The notes below the pieces were generated by a model. It did not search any database. It saw only the letters and a list, made by a program, of their open reading frames with translations, and had not been told where the DNA came from. Source: Ferruginibacter sp. (GTDB lineage: Bacteria; Bacteroidota; Bacteroidia; Chitinophagales; Chitinophagaceae). From it: a stretch of 64,000 nt of DNA. Positions within the stretch are counted from its first letter, which is position 1; each line of letters starts with the position of its first letter. Position numbers and translations under genes: made by a program. Below are positions 53,559 through 62,369 of the stretch, in pieces. Where the stretch lies: contig NZ_JAQBNR010000053.1 of assembly GCF_028288465.1 (NCBI RefSeq), positions 62,001 through 126,000 of the forward strand. The letters run 5' to 3'.

Positions 53559-55634
53559 ATGAAAAGAAAAATTTCGACAGCTATTCTGCTTATGGTTATG
53601 CTTGTAAATACCACGGCACCTGCGTTTGCGTCATCGCACCGGGAGGCGCCGCTCATTGCCAATGACCCGTTGGCAGACAATACAGATGTCTATGCTTTTC
53701 GAAGCCCCGATGATCCGAACTATGTAACCATTATCGCCAATTATGTCCCCGGCCAATTGCCACAGGGCGGCCCTAATTATTACCAGTTTGGTGAAAATAT
53801 ACGTTACGAAATTCATATTGATAACAACATTGCAACCAAAGGAGACGATATTATTTATCGTTTCACTTTCAACAAAACCAATGAAGATCCTTCTACTTTC
53901 TTCAACATCAGGTTGGGCAAACAAAACCTTAAAACAACCTACAAACTAGAAAGAAGTATGGACGGAGGGATGAGTTTTCAAACCGTTGTAGAAAAAGGTA
54001 AAGTACCCCCACCGAATATTGGCGCACGTTCTAACCTTTCTTCAGTTGGTTTAGGTGCTTCAGACTACACGCAGGAAGTTGTGAATGCCCTTGCAACAGC
54101 CACCACCGGCGAGAAGGTTTTTTGCGGCCCGGCAGACGACCCCTTCTTTGTAGATCTTGGAGGAATTTTCGATCTGGGTGATGCACCCCGTACAAACGGA
54201 ATGCCTCCGACAGACGGGTTAAGATGTTTAAACGTTTCTACTATCGCTTTAAAGATAGATATAAGCACTTTGCAAAAAGATAAAAAACCCGTAAGTCAGG
54301 CTACCAGCATCCTTGATCCAAATTTTGTTATTGGTGTTTGGGCAAATGCCAGCCGGCAAAAAATAAGCATTTTAAGAGAAGATGGTAAAGGAACGACCAA
54401 TTCCGGCCCATGGGTACAGGTATCGCGTCTTGGCATGCCATTAACCAATGAAGCGGTAATTCCGATAGGATACAAAGACTACTGGAATTCTTTATCACCC
54501 TATGAAGACCTCTCCAAACTGAGTACTTTCGGAAAATTCTTTTACAATCCTGAACTGGCCCTGTACATGGATGATACCTATTTTGGAGGCGCTGTTCCGG
54601 CATTAAAACCATTGCGCATACAAAGAAATTCATTGGGTGGATTTGGATTTGGCAACAACCAAAATGGTTTGTTTGGCCTTAAAGGGAATGCTGCCCTCAA
54701 TGGTACAGCTCTCGCTGAATCTGCATTTGGCGGCTTGTTGTTACCGGCAGCAAATTCACCCAGGTCGGTTGATTTATGGCCTATCTTCCACACCGGGGTA
54801 CCCAACCTGGCCCCTTACCAGTTGGCAACGGGCAAAGCGGGTAATCCTTTAGCAAAAGGGAAGCCATTTATATCAAATTTTTTACCGAATGGTGGAGACA
54901 TGCTTCGTCTGAACATGGCTGTACCACCTACCCCCAGAACGAGCTCCGAGTTTAGTTCTCTCGGCTTAATACAGGCAGCAGTACTGGGTTTAACAGACCC
55001 TGCTTACAACTCAAATACTTCTATCCAGTATATCCCCAACATGGATGGTTTTCCTAACGGCAGAAGGCTGGAAGATGATGTGACAAGAATTGAACTACAG
55101 GCAGTGGGCGGCGTAGTGTTGGCAGCCATTGGCTTATGGTATGATGATTACATTCCTGGCTCAAGCCCCAGCCCGGTTACACCTAACCTGGTAAAAGTAT
55201 TGACTTATACTACCGGAGTGGAAGCGAATGATGTTGCACTAAAGCAATTTTTTCCATATGTACAGGAGCCTTTTGCAGGTACATATATCTGCCCTTGCAA
55301 TACGCCCAACAATGCCAGGAGTAACAATACCATCAGAAGTACAGTGAACATGGGGGGCCTGACAATGTCTGCACCTGAAGTTTTCGCAAAAGTTTCTCCT
55401 AATCCTTTTATCGGTAACGGAACGATTACCTATCGTGTTGACAATACCTCGAGGGTAAGTATTTCATTGGTAAATGCAGAAGGACAGCAAGTAAAAATGC
55501 TGGTAGATAAAAATGTGAAGCCAGGAACTTATACTGAAAAATGGGATGGACATGGTTTAACTAAAGGTATTTATTTTATAAAAGTGACAAAGGATGGTGA
55601 AGTTAAACAAACAATTAAAGTTGTAAAAGGATAA
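53559..55634 (+). CDS. DUF4331-domain surface protein with T9SS type A sorting domain
   Basis: A 691-residue protein with signal peptide (ending APAFA). Near residue 27 begins the DUF4331 signature SHREAPLIANDPLADNTDVYAF, and the domain runs to about residue 590. The C-terminal 85 residues are a T9SS type A sorting domain (KVSPNPFIGNGTITYRV, then KPGTYTEKWDGHGLTKGIYF and a basic end KVVKG). It is therefore exported through the type IX system and kept at the surface. DUF4331 function is unknown. It is first of three genes (with TPR and HupE/UreJ), divergent from the TonB receptor. ATG 53559 fits the signal peptide; the longer frame is an untranslated leader. Confidence 0.92.
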   Translation: MKRKISTAILLMVMLVNTTAPAFASSHREAPLIANDPLADNTDVYAFRSPDDPNYVTIIANYVPGQLPQGGPNYYQFGENIRYEIHIDNNIATKGDDIIYRFTFNKTNEDPSTFFNIRLGKQNLKTTYKLERSMDGGMSFQTVVEKGKVPPPNIGARSNLSSVGLGASDYTQEVVNALATATTGEKVFCGPADDPFFVDLGGIFDLGDAPRTNGMPPTDGLRCLNVSTIALKIDISTLQKDKKPVSQATSILDPNFVIGVWANASRQKISILREDGKGTTNSGPWVQVSRLGMPLTNEAVIPIGYKDYWNSLSPYEDLSKLSTFGKFFYNPELALYMDDTYFGGAVPALKPLRIQRNSLGGFGFGNNQNGLFGLKGNAALNGTALAESAFGGLLLPAANSPRSVDLWPIFHTGVPNLAPYQLATGKAGNPLAKGKPFISNFLPNGGDMLRLNMAVPPTPRTSSEFSSLGLIQAAVLGLTDPAYNSNTSIQYIPNMDGFPNGRRLEDDVTRIELQAVGGVVLAAIGLWYDDYIPGSSPSPVTPNLVKVLTYTTGVEANDVALKQFFPYVQEPFAGTYICPCNTPNNARSNNTIRSTVNMGGLTMSAPEVFAKVSPNPFIGNGTITYRVDNTSRVSISLVNAEGQQVKMLVDKNVKPGTYTEKWDGHGLTKGIYFIKVTKDGEVKQTIKVVKG

Positions 55635-55642
55635 TTCTTTAT

Positions 55643-55758
55643 AAAAAAGGTTGTTTTAAAAGCATCAGCTGCCGAAGGCTGAAACAGCTATCAGGATTGA
55701 AGTTCGAAGAATGGCTGAGCTCTTTTAAAATATCCGTGTTTTTAAAACAACCTTTTTT
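55643..55758 (+). terminator. Large perfect inverted repeat (19-bp arms), possible partial terminator
   Basis: AAAAAAGGTTGTTTTAAAA (55643-55661) and TTTTAAAACAACCTTTTTT (55740-55758) are exact complements, enclosing 78 bases that can form smaller hairpins. It begins 9 bases after the DUF4331 stop, and the 3' arm is T-rich. It could end most transcripts, leaving the TPR and HupE genes at a lower level. A short palindromic mobile element is the alternative. Confidence 0.6.
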
Positions 55759-55831
55759 AATTCGCTGAATGATTCGATTAAAAGAATAATCTTAACCTGA
55801 TTGATCATCTCTTATCAACAAACTGAAGAAC

Positions 55832-57193
55832 ATGAAAAAAAATATTTTATACATCCTGTTACTGATTGTGTTTACGGGCTCTGCAGGCCTTATAATCTTA
55901 CAATATCAAAATAAAGAAAAAAAAATGGAAGCAATAGTCTACACAATGCTTCCGCGTAAAGGCTTACTGGCAAAAACAGATGAATGGATACTTACACAAA
56001 AAAATGTTGCGTTACTGCAGCGTAAAATAAAAGCCAATCCGAATGATACGAAATCGATTGTAGCATTGGCAAATTATTTTATACTGGAGGGAAGGGCAAC
56101 CGGTAATTATCAATACTATGACATGGCAGCAATGAAACTGGTGACTGCTGCGCTGAAAATTGATGCCAATAATTTTGAGGCCCTTACGCTTAAATCATTG
56201 ATATATCTTAGCCAGCATCATTTTTCGGATGGCTTGGCGACTGCCTTACAGGCACGAAACATCATTCCATACAACGCATTTGTACAGGGCATATTAGTAG
56301 ATGGGAATGTAGAAATGGGCAACTATGATTCTGCATTGAATTGTGCTCAAAAAATGATGGACATCCGGCCAGACATGCGTTCTTACGCAAGGGCATCCTA
56401 CCTCCGGGAAATATTTGGTGATTATACAGGCGCTGTTGACGCTATGAAATTAGCCATTGATGCAGGCGCCCCCGGAGATGAAGCAACAGAATGGTCAAGG
56501 GTGCAACTGGGCCATTTGTATGAAAATACCGGCGACCTTAAAAGCGCTGAAATGAACTACCAGTTGGCGCTGAATGAACGGCCAGGTTACATGTATGCAC
56601 TTGCAGGAATGGCACGTTTAGCTTTGGCTGCAAAGGACTACAACAAAGCCATAGACTTCTACCAGCAAGCAACTAAAGATGCTTCCAGCAATGCTTTTAT
56701 GCAGGAGATTGCAAACGTATACTATTTGTCCGGGCAAAAAGAAAAAGCTGCGAAACTTACAAAAAACCTGATTGATGAATTGAATAAAAATGCAACAGCA
56801 GCCAACAGCGATGAAAGCATCGGACACTATGCTGATAAAGAACTGGCCTATGCCTATCTCTCTGCGGGCAACAAAGAAAAGGCACTTGAACATGCACTGA
56901 TGGAATATAACCGGCGGCCAAAAAACATTGATGTAAATGAAACACTGGCCTGGATGTATTTCGAAAACAATGAACCAGGTAAAGCCTTGCCATACCTCCA
57001 GGAAGCGATGAAGACCAACAGTAAAAATCCAACACTGTTGTGCAGGGCGGGATTAATTTTCGCAAAAAATGGCGACACTGTTAAAGCAAATAAATACCTG
57101 CAGGATGCCGTACAAAATAATCCTAACATAGATGAAACGCTTAAGACGGCTGCATTACAACAGATAAAGAGTTTCGTAAGTTTTAGTAAATGA
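55832..57193 (+). CDS. Membrane-anchored TPR protein
   Basis: A 453-residue protein with an N-terminal signal anchor (about residues 5-24, LYILLLIVFTGSAGLIILQY). From residue 60 there are about eight TPR units, for example GHLYENTGDLKSAEMNYQLA, LAAKDYNKAIDFYQQATKDA and ETLAWMYFENNEPGKALPYL. It is probably a periplasmic scaffold attached to the inner membrane. It starts 197 bases after the DUF4331 gene and 13 bases before HupE/UreJ, so it belongs to the latter's transcript at least. No enzymatic motif. Confidence 0.88.
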   Translation: MKKNILYILLLIVFTGSAGLIILQYQNKEKKMEAIVYTMLPRKGLLAKTDEWILTQKNVALLQRKIKANPNDTKSIVALANYFILEGRATGNYQYYDMAAMKLVTAALKIDANNFEALTLKSLIYLSQHHFSDGLATALQARNIIPYNAFVQGILVDGNVEMGNYDSALNCAQKMMDIRPDMRSYARASYLREIFGDYTGAVDAMKLAIDAGAPGDEATEWSRVQLGHLYENTGDLKSAEMNYQLALNERPGYMYALAGMARLALAAKDYNKAIDFYQQATKDASSNAFMQEIANVYYLSGQKEKAAKLTKNLIDELNKNATAANSDESIGHYADKELAYAYLSAGNKEKALEHALMEYNRRPKNIDVNETLAWMYFENNEPGKALPYLQEAMKTNSKNPTLLCRAGLIFAKNGDTVKANKYLQDAVQNNPNIDETLKTAALQQIKSFVSFSK

Positions 57194-57206
57194 TAAAATA
57201 TTTACC

Positions 57207-57887
57207 GTGAAAGATTTTATTGTACCGGCTTACAGAAAGTGGGTGATACTGTTAGCAGTCCTCTTTTTTTCACCGCTGCTTTTTGCACACAGCATTAATT
57301 ATGCCCTGCAGAATGCACCGGCAAAAGATGTGGTTTGGTTTTATACAAAGCTTGGTTTCACTCACATCATTCCAAAAGGTGCGGATCATATTTTATTTGT
57401 AGTGGGACTGTGTTTGCTGAGTACAAATATCAAGACGATGTTGTGGCAGGCCACCGCATTTACCGTGGCACATTCTATTACGCTTGCATTGAGTATGAAA
57501 AATATTTTTGTAGCACCGGCACCTGTTGTAGAACCCATCATCGCTTTATCCATCGCATTTGTAGCTGTAGAAAATATACTGATCACCAAGCTGAAGCCCT
57601 GGCGGATTGCTGTTGTTTTCTTATTTGGGCTGATTCACGGAATGGGTTTTGCCAGCGCTTTAAATGAAATTGGCTTGCCGGCTGACAAATTCGTTACCTC
57701 CATTTTATCCTTTAACCTGGGCGTAGAACTGGGGCAGATGACGGTTATAGTGGCGATGTTTTCGCTGGTGATACTTCCTTTGAAAGATAATGTATGGTAC
57801 AGGGGAAGAGTAGTGTATGGCCTGTCATCCATGATTGCGTTGGTAGCTGGCTATTGGGTTGTTGAAAGAGTCTTTATGCTTTCCTGA
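57207..57887 (+). CDS. HupE/UreJ-family membrane protein
   Basis: A 226-residue inner-membrane protein with a first signal-like helix and five or six more. The family motif is THIIPKGADHILFVVGLCLL (HxxPxGxDH), followed by FTVAHSITLALSM and GLIHGMGFASAL, the latter two with conserved His. HupE/UreJ proteins transport nickel or act in hydrogenase and urease metal supply, but no hydrogenase or urease is in this window. It starts with GTG, 13 bases after the TPR gene. With TonB receptor, DUF4331 and TPR it may be a metal-related system. The pairing is by context only. Confidence 0.88.
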   Translation: MKDFIVPAYRKWVILLAVLFFSPLLFAHSINYALQNAPAKDVVWFYTKLGFTHIIPKGADHILFVVGLCLLSTNIKTMLWQATAFTVAHSITLALSMKNIFVAPAPVVEPIIALSIAFVAVENILITKLKPWRIAVVFLFGLIHGMGFASALNEIGLPADKFVTSILSFNLGVELGQMTVIVAMFSLVILPLKDNVWYRGRVVYGLSSMIALVAGYWVVERVFMLS

Positions 57888-57892
57888 TGTAA

Positions 57893-57914
57893 GGCTATCT
57901 CCTAAAAGATAGCC
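57893..57914. terminator. Hairpin between convergent genes
   Basis: GGCTATCT (57893-57900) and AGATAGCC (57907-57914) form a perfect 8-bp stem with a 6-base loop. It spans the end of HupE/UreJ and the last codons of the 57902-61399 gene. There is no T run, so it is only a possible two-way terminator. Confidence 0.45.
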
Positions 57915-60900
57915 CTGATGGTTGCACGCCCGATGTGTACTACCCTTGCTGCGCCTGGCTTACGGCCGTCGTATTGCACACTCATTTCAATATTACCTGC
58001 GAGGCGTTTGGTGTATTCCAGGTTCCATAGGTAATTTTTACCGGGCAACAATCCTTCCAGCATAATATATCCAACGGTTGAATTAGGTGATGCACTGGGA
58101 TCTCTCGCTGAGAAGCTGATGGTATTAACCGAGAACTTTCCGTTGATGGTGCTGTTGGAAAGCACGTTGTATTTAACTTCTGTATTGATGGCATTATTGG
58201 TCAGTTTTTCAAAAAAGCCGACTGTATTTTTTTTATCGCTGATGCTGTAAGATGCTGTTACCCGCAGGTCGCTGCCATGCGTGTAACTTACTGCTGGCTC
58301 GGCCACTTTTTGTTGCACGCTGTAATTCCTGTTATCAAACTTGGGCGAATTCAATTCATTGTTAATAGATTTTAAAGTTATGCTGGTAGTGATTTTCCGG
58401 TTAAAATTGAATCTTGCCTTATAAGTGATGTTCGTCAATTTCCTGCTTTCGAATCCATACGTCAGCAACGATTTACCGCTGTTCTGGCTATGCGTTATAT
58501 CCATACCCCATTTGCTGCTAACGCGGTTAAAGAATAACGAATTCGATAAAAAAGAACTCAGGGTAAGCAAGGTAGTATCAACCAGTTTTTTTGTAAAAGG
58601 ATTGAACTGAAAACTCCCGGTAGAGATATCTTTCTTGTTGATCTGCATAGAAGAGGATGTGCTTAGCCTGCTCAACAGTTTTCTAAACCCTTTGGCTTTA
58701 GCCGCATCTATTATTGCTCGTGGACTGATATCAACGCTGTAATTAAACGTTACATAATTAGCCTTTACATATTGATTGGTAGGCGTATTTACACGGATGT
58801 ATTTTCGCTGATCAGGGAACAAGGCAATTTCAAATTCATTCAGTTCTGCAATCCCGTTGTTATTATAATCATTCCAGGTATATTCGCCCTGGCCGGCCGG
58901 CACTTCAACAAAAGTGAATTCTCTTTTTTGCTCCTGCCCTGCTCCCACTTCATATAAAACGTTTCCTGTAACCAGGCCCTTCCATTCATTGATAAAATAT
59001 TCTGAGCGGCCGAGCAAACTTTCATCTGCCTTTTGCGTAGTAAGCAAAGGGTTCACAATCTGCAGTTTTCTGTAAGTCAGATTGAATTTAAACTGGTGAT
59101 GTTCGTTTTTTAATAAGGCGGTGGTAACGCTAAAATTATCGCTCTTATCAGCCACTGATAATTTTTTTACTACGGGGTATAAATCGCTACGGGTAAAATA
59201 ACTGATGCCCCATTTATTGGGCTTTGCCTCATCTGATTTTACATACACCTGCCAGGTATGAAACGCAAAACTGAAAGGAGACAACGTATCATATTGCTTG
59301 TTGGTAACTGTGTTGTGCTCTGCTGAATAATTACCACCTATAACCAGGTTGTTGAATTTTTTAAACTGCTTGTTTACATCAACCGAAGGACGCAGGTAAC
59401 TAAATTTTTGTAAAGGAGAATTGCTGCTCGTGATGCTAATTTGGTCAGTCAGCCTCCAGCCATGAATACTGGAGAAATGATTGAATGCCTGCCGTACGCC
59501 ACTGAATTTATCACTTCGGCTGTATTGGGTAACTTCATATTTCACCTGGTTGCCGGCACTGTCTCTTAGCTGGAACGCTGCATTGGCAAGACTTTCATCA
59601 GCGGGAGCTACGGTATAAGGCAAACTCCAGTCGCGGTTAAATTCTACATTGCGTAAACGCTCCAACGGAGTGAAACGTCCCTGCACATATTCGTATCCCA
59701 GGTTGGTTTGCAATTCCAATGCCTTTTTAAAAAGATGCACTTTTTTCCCATCCTGTATCAATTGTACTTTTGCGGCTACGCCATTGTCATTGCTTTTATC
59801 CTTGCTGCTGAAAAGATTGATGTCATAATTACTCACAGCAAATTCTGTTTTGATACGCGTAGTTGCATTGATGCTGTATTCGGCCCCTACTGTAATCAGT
59901 TGCTTTTTCTTGGGAGTTACCAATAAAATAACCGGTTCCCAGTCCCCCTGTTTTACATTGGCTGCGTTGGGAGTAACCCATTTAAATACTTTACCATTGG
60001 TTGCGGTGTACAATTGTACATAATTTCCCTTCCCGGCACCGAGGTAGGTAAAAGCCAGATTGTATAAAGTGTTGTTGTTCGTAGTGTCATACACATAAAT
60101 AGAATCGTGTTGCGTGGTATTAAAAACCGAATCTATTTTACGGTATAATATTTTACCCGTTGCAAATGTATCCAGTACTGCTCCTCTATAAAAGGCGGTA
60201 TCAATGCCATCGCCTACATCTGCTAAAAATTGTTTTTGCTTGCTATCCAGTGTTTGGTTAATGGCAGAATTTTTTGCGTCCTGGTTGGAGAAAGCGCCGA
60301 TACTCAGCACCAGTTTTTTATTGATGGTTACCTCATCGTTTACATACAAATTAGAGTTTAAAAAGTTACGGTCTGCGTACTCAAACTCCACCTGTATGCG
60401 CTTGTCTTTTGTAACCATCCGTTTGGGTGTAAAAGTCAGTTCCGCCGTATTGTAGTTGATTACGTAATCCTGGTCTTCGCCCCTCACCAGCAGTTCGCCA
60501 TCCATAAAAACTCTTTCTGTACCAGCCAGTACAGTAAAATACAATTCATTGCTGGCGCCCTGTAGTCGGTACGGGCCCTGGTTTCCCTCGAGCGGAACCA
60601 ATACATTGCGGTTAAATTTCCCCTTGGCAACAGAGCCACTCAGCAACAGCGAATTGCTCACATGTTTATTGATTTTATTGTCTGTCAAAAAAGACATCCC
60701 CTGCAATCGTTTGTAAAAATTGAGAAAATAGTTTTTACTCTGGCGGATATCAATATCCCCAAAATTCACCTGCCAGTTTCTCTTTTTTACCTGCAAAAAT
60801 ACTTTATCAAAATCACGCAGATCCTGAGTATTGCCATCTGGCTGTATAGGAATATTATTGTCAGTAACAGCTGCTGTTAATTCCAGACTATCACCAATAA

Positions 60901-61399
60901 AACCGTTGAGCTGTAAATTTAAACTTGAGTTAAGCACCGCATCCTGGCTGTTGCCAAACGAAATACCCCGGCCGAAACTACCATTGTAATTGATGTCGCC
61001 AAAATCAAAGAGGGCGTTGGCCTGCTTGCCACCACTTTTAAAAATATAAGGCCGTTCGGCGATGAAATTATTGCGGATGCTGTCATAATTAAAATGCCGG
61101 GAAGCTGCATTTAACCTGGTTGGAAACACGCGGTAACTGATTTCTATGCTGTCTGTGTCTGGTTTTTGTATCCAGGTTAAACGGGCATTGATTTCATCCA
61201 ATATATACTGGGAAGGATATACATTTTTGATATGGAATGTACCGGGGACAACACTTAGGCTATCGAAACTGTTACGGGTATTGCTGACAATAATTTTTTT
61301 ATTTCGGAGGTTGGAGACCGGTGATAGTATTTTTTGCCCCTGGGATAATTGTACAGTCAGCATAAAGATCAGCAGCAGATATATCCTTGGAGATTTCAA
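57902..61399 (-). CDS. Very large outer-membrane beta-barrel-type protein
   Basis: A 1165-residue secreted protein with a signal peptide (ending LSQGQ). The N-terminal third has beta-rich domains (for example [18 protein letters not shown] and [20 protein letters not shown]), and the rest shows repeated alternating strands ([17 protein letters not shown]) ending in RATIRAIF, as expected of an outer-membrane barrel. It has a conserved [19 protein letters not shown] motif near residue 820 that also occurs in large Bacteroidota barrels of the SprA kind. It is too short for SprA itself. Function unknown; a channel or assembly role at the outer membrane is a reasonable guess. Monocistronic, convergent with HupE. 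Confidence 0.75.
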   Translation of the reverse strand: MKSPRIYLLLIFMLTVQLSQGQKILSPVSNLRNKKIIVSNTRNSFDSLSVVPGTFHIKNVYPSQYILDEINARLTWIQKPDTDSIEISYRVFPTRLNAASRHFNYDSIRNNFIAERPYIFKSGGKQANALFDFGDINYNGSFGRGISFGNSQDAVLNSSLNLQLNGFIGDSLELTAAVTDNNIPIQPDGNTQDLRDFDKVFLQVKKRNWQVNFGDIDIRQSKNYFLNFYKRLQGMSFLTDNKINKHVSNSLLLSGSVAKGKFNRNVLVPLEGNQGPYRLQGASNELYFTVLAGTERVFMDGELLVRGEDQDYVINYNTAELTFTPKRMVTKDKRIQVEFEYADRNFLNSNLYVNDEVTINKKLVLSIGAFSNQDAKNSAINQTLDSKQKQFLADVGDGIDTAFYRGAVLDTFATGKILYRKIDSVFNTTQHDSIYVYDTTNNNTLYNLAFTYLGAGKGNYVQLYTATNGKVFKWVTPNAANVKQGDWEPVILLVTPKKKQLITVGAEYSINATTRIKTEFAVSNYDINLFSSKDKSNDNGVAAKVQLIQDGKKVHLFKKALELQTNLGYEYVQGRFTPLERLRNVEFNRDWSLPYTVAPADESLANAAFQLRDSAGNQVKYEVTQYSRSDKFSGVRQAFNHFSSIHGWRLTDQISITSSNSPLQKFSYLRPSVDVNKQFKKFNNLVIGGNYSAEHNTVTNKQYDTLSPFSFAFHTWQVYVKSDEAKPNKWGISYFTRSDLYPVVKKLSVADKSDNFSVTTALLKNEHHQFKFNLTYRKLQIVNPLLTTQKADESLLGRSEYFINEWKGLVTGNVLYEVGAGQEQKREFTFVEVPAGQGEYTWNDYNNNGIAELNEFEIALFPDQRKYIRVNTPTNQYVKANYVTFNYSVDISPRAIIDAAKAKGFRKLLSRLSTSSSMQINKKDISTGSFQFNPFTKKLVDTTLLTLSSFLSNSLFFNRVSSKWGMDITHSQNSGKSLLTYGFESRKLTNITYKARFNFNRKITTSITLKSINNELNSPKFDNRNYSVQQKVAEPAVSYTHGSDLRVTASYSISDKKNTVGFFEKLTNNAINTEVKYNVLSNSTINGKFSVNTISFSARDPSASPNSTVGYIMLEGLLPGKNYLWNLEYTKRLAGNIEMSVQYDGRKPGAARVVHIGRATIRAIF

Positions 61400-61477
61400 A
61401 TCAAGCTTTTAGATTTCGGTATTTAAAGTTAGTATTTATTGAGCAACAGCTTTTGAGTGTACCAACGCCGGTACAAA

Positions 61478-61507
61478 TAAAAAAACCTTCCGGTTAAAGA
61501 AGGTTTA
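61478..61507 (-). terminator. Rho-independent terminator after sdhB
   Basis: On the minus strand AAACCTTC pairs with GAAGGTTT (loop of 8), followed by TTTTTATTTG. It lies just after the sdhB stop. Confidence 0.85.
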
Positions 61508-61528
61508 GCCAATATATAACGTATAAAT

Positions 61529-62278
61529 TTATTGTTCAGTACTTAACCCGGCAGAAAGATATTCACGGTTTAAACGGGCAATATTTGAAACTGAAATTCC
61601 CTTGGGGCATTCTGCTTCACATGCATAGGTATTGGTACAGTTACCAAAATTTTCCTTGTCCATCTGGGCTACCATATTCAACACCCTTGATTCCCTTTCC
61701 GGTTGTCCCTGCGGCAACTGGGCCAGCTGAGCCACTTTTGCACTCACAAACAACATGGCGCTGCTGTTTACACAGGTTGCAACACAGGCGCCGCAACCAA
61801 TACAGGCTGCTGCCATAAAGGCGTTGTCTGCATCTTTTTTATCAATCGGCAATGAATTGGCATCAACTGCATTACCTGTATTTACAGAGATATAACCACC
61901 TGCCTGGATGATGCGGTCAAACGAACTGCGGTCTACCATTAAATCTTTTATTACCGGAAAAGCCTTGCTGCGCCATGGTTCTACCACAATGGTATCGCCA
62001 TCTTTAAAAGCACGCATGTGCAGCTGGCAAGTAGTATTGTTTGTCCACGGCCCGTGTGCTCTTCCATCTATGTGCATGCTGCACTGACCACAAATTCCTT
62101 CGCGGCAGTCATGATCAAATGCAATCGGATCATCTCCGGCTACAATTAACTGCTCGTTTAAAACATCAAACATTTCCAAAAACGACATCTCTGATGAAAT
62201 ATCTTTTACCTGGTAGGTTTCCAAAGAACCGGCAGACTGCTTGTTTTTTTGACGCCAGATTTTTAACGTCAGATTCAT
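61529..62278 (-). CDS. sdhB: Succinate dehydrogenase / fumarate reductase iron-sulfur subunit
   Basis: A 249-residue subunit. The 2Fe-2S cluster ligands are in [15 protein letters not shown] near residue 60, and the 4Fe-4S and 3Fe-4S ligands are in [11 protein letters not shown] and CEAECPKGI. It moves electrons from the FAD of SdhA to the quinone site. Start ATG 62278 ([10 protein letters not shown]) is the form I recall for Bacteroidota; the ATG five codons upstream (62293) is possible. It is downstream of sdhA on the same strand, with a 92-base gap of short repeats. Confidence 0.96.
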   Translation of the reverse strand: MNLTLKIWRQKNKQSAGSLETYQVKDISSEMSFLEMFDVLNEQLIVAGDDPIAFDHDCREGICGQCSMHIDGRAHGPWTNNTTCQLHMRAFKDGDTIVVEPWRSKAFPVIKDLMVDRSSFDRIIQAGGYISVNTGNAVDANSLPIDKKDADNAFMAAACIGCGACVATCVNSSAMLFVSAKVAQLAQLPQGQPERESRVLNMVAQMDKENFGNCTNTYACEAECPKGISVSNIARLNREYLSAGLSTEQ

Positions 62279-62293
62279 ATTGTAATGTTCCAT

Positions 62294-62369
62294 TTTTGAA
62301 TGGTTAAATTGTTGTATTGGTTATTGTTGAATTGCTGTATTGATGAATGGTTGTATTGCAATTCATCAA
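62294..62369. repeat. Low-complexity TTG-rich repeats between sdhA and sdhB
   Basis: Imperfect repeats of the form TTGTTGTATTG and ATTGTATTGC fill the gap between the two subunit genes. They are AT-rich and decayed; no promoter or terminator was evident. Confidence 0.4.

Noticed and set aside
62041-62307. 88-residue plus-strand frame over the sdhB start
   Set aside because: Antisense to a clearly supported gene.
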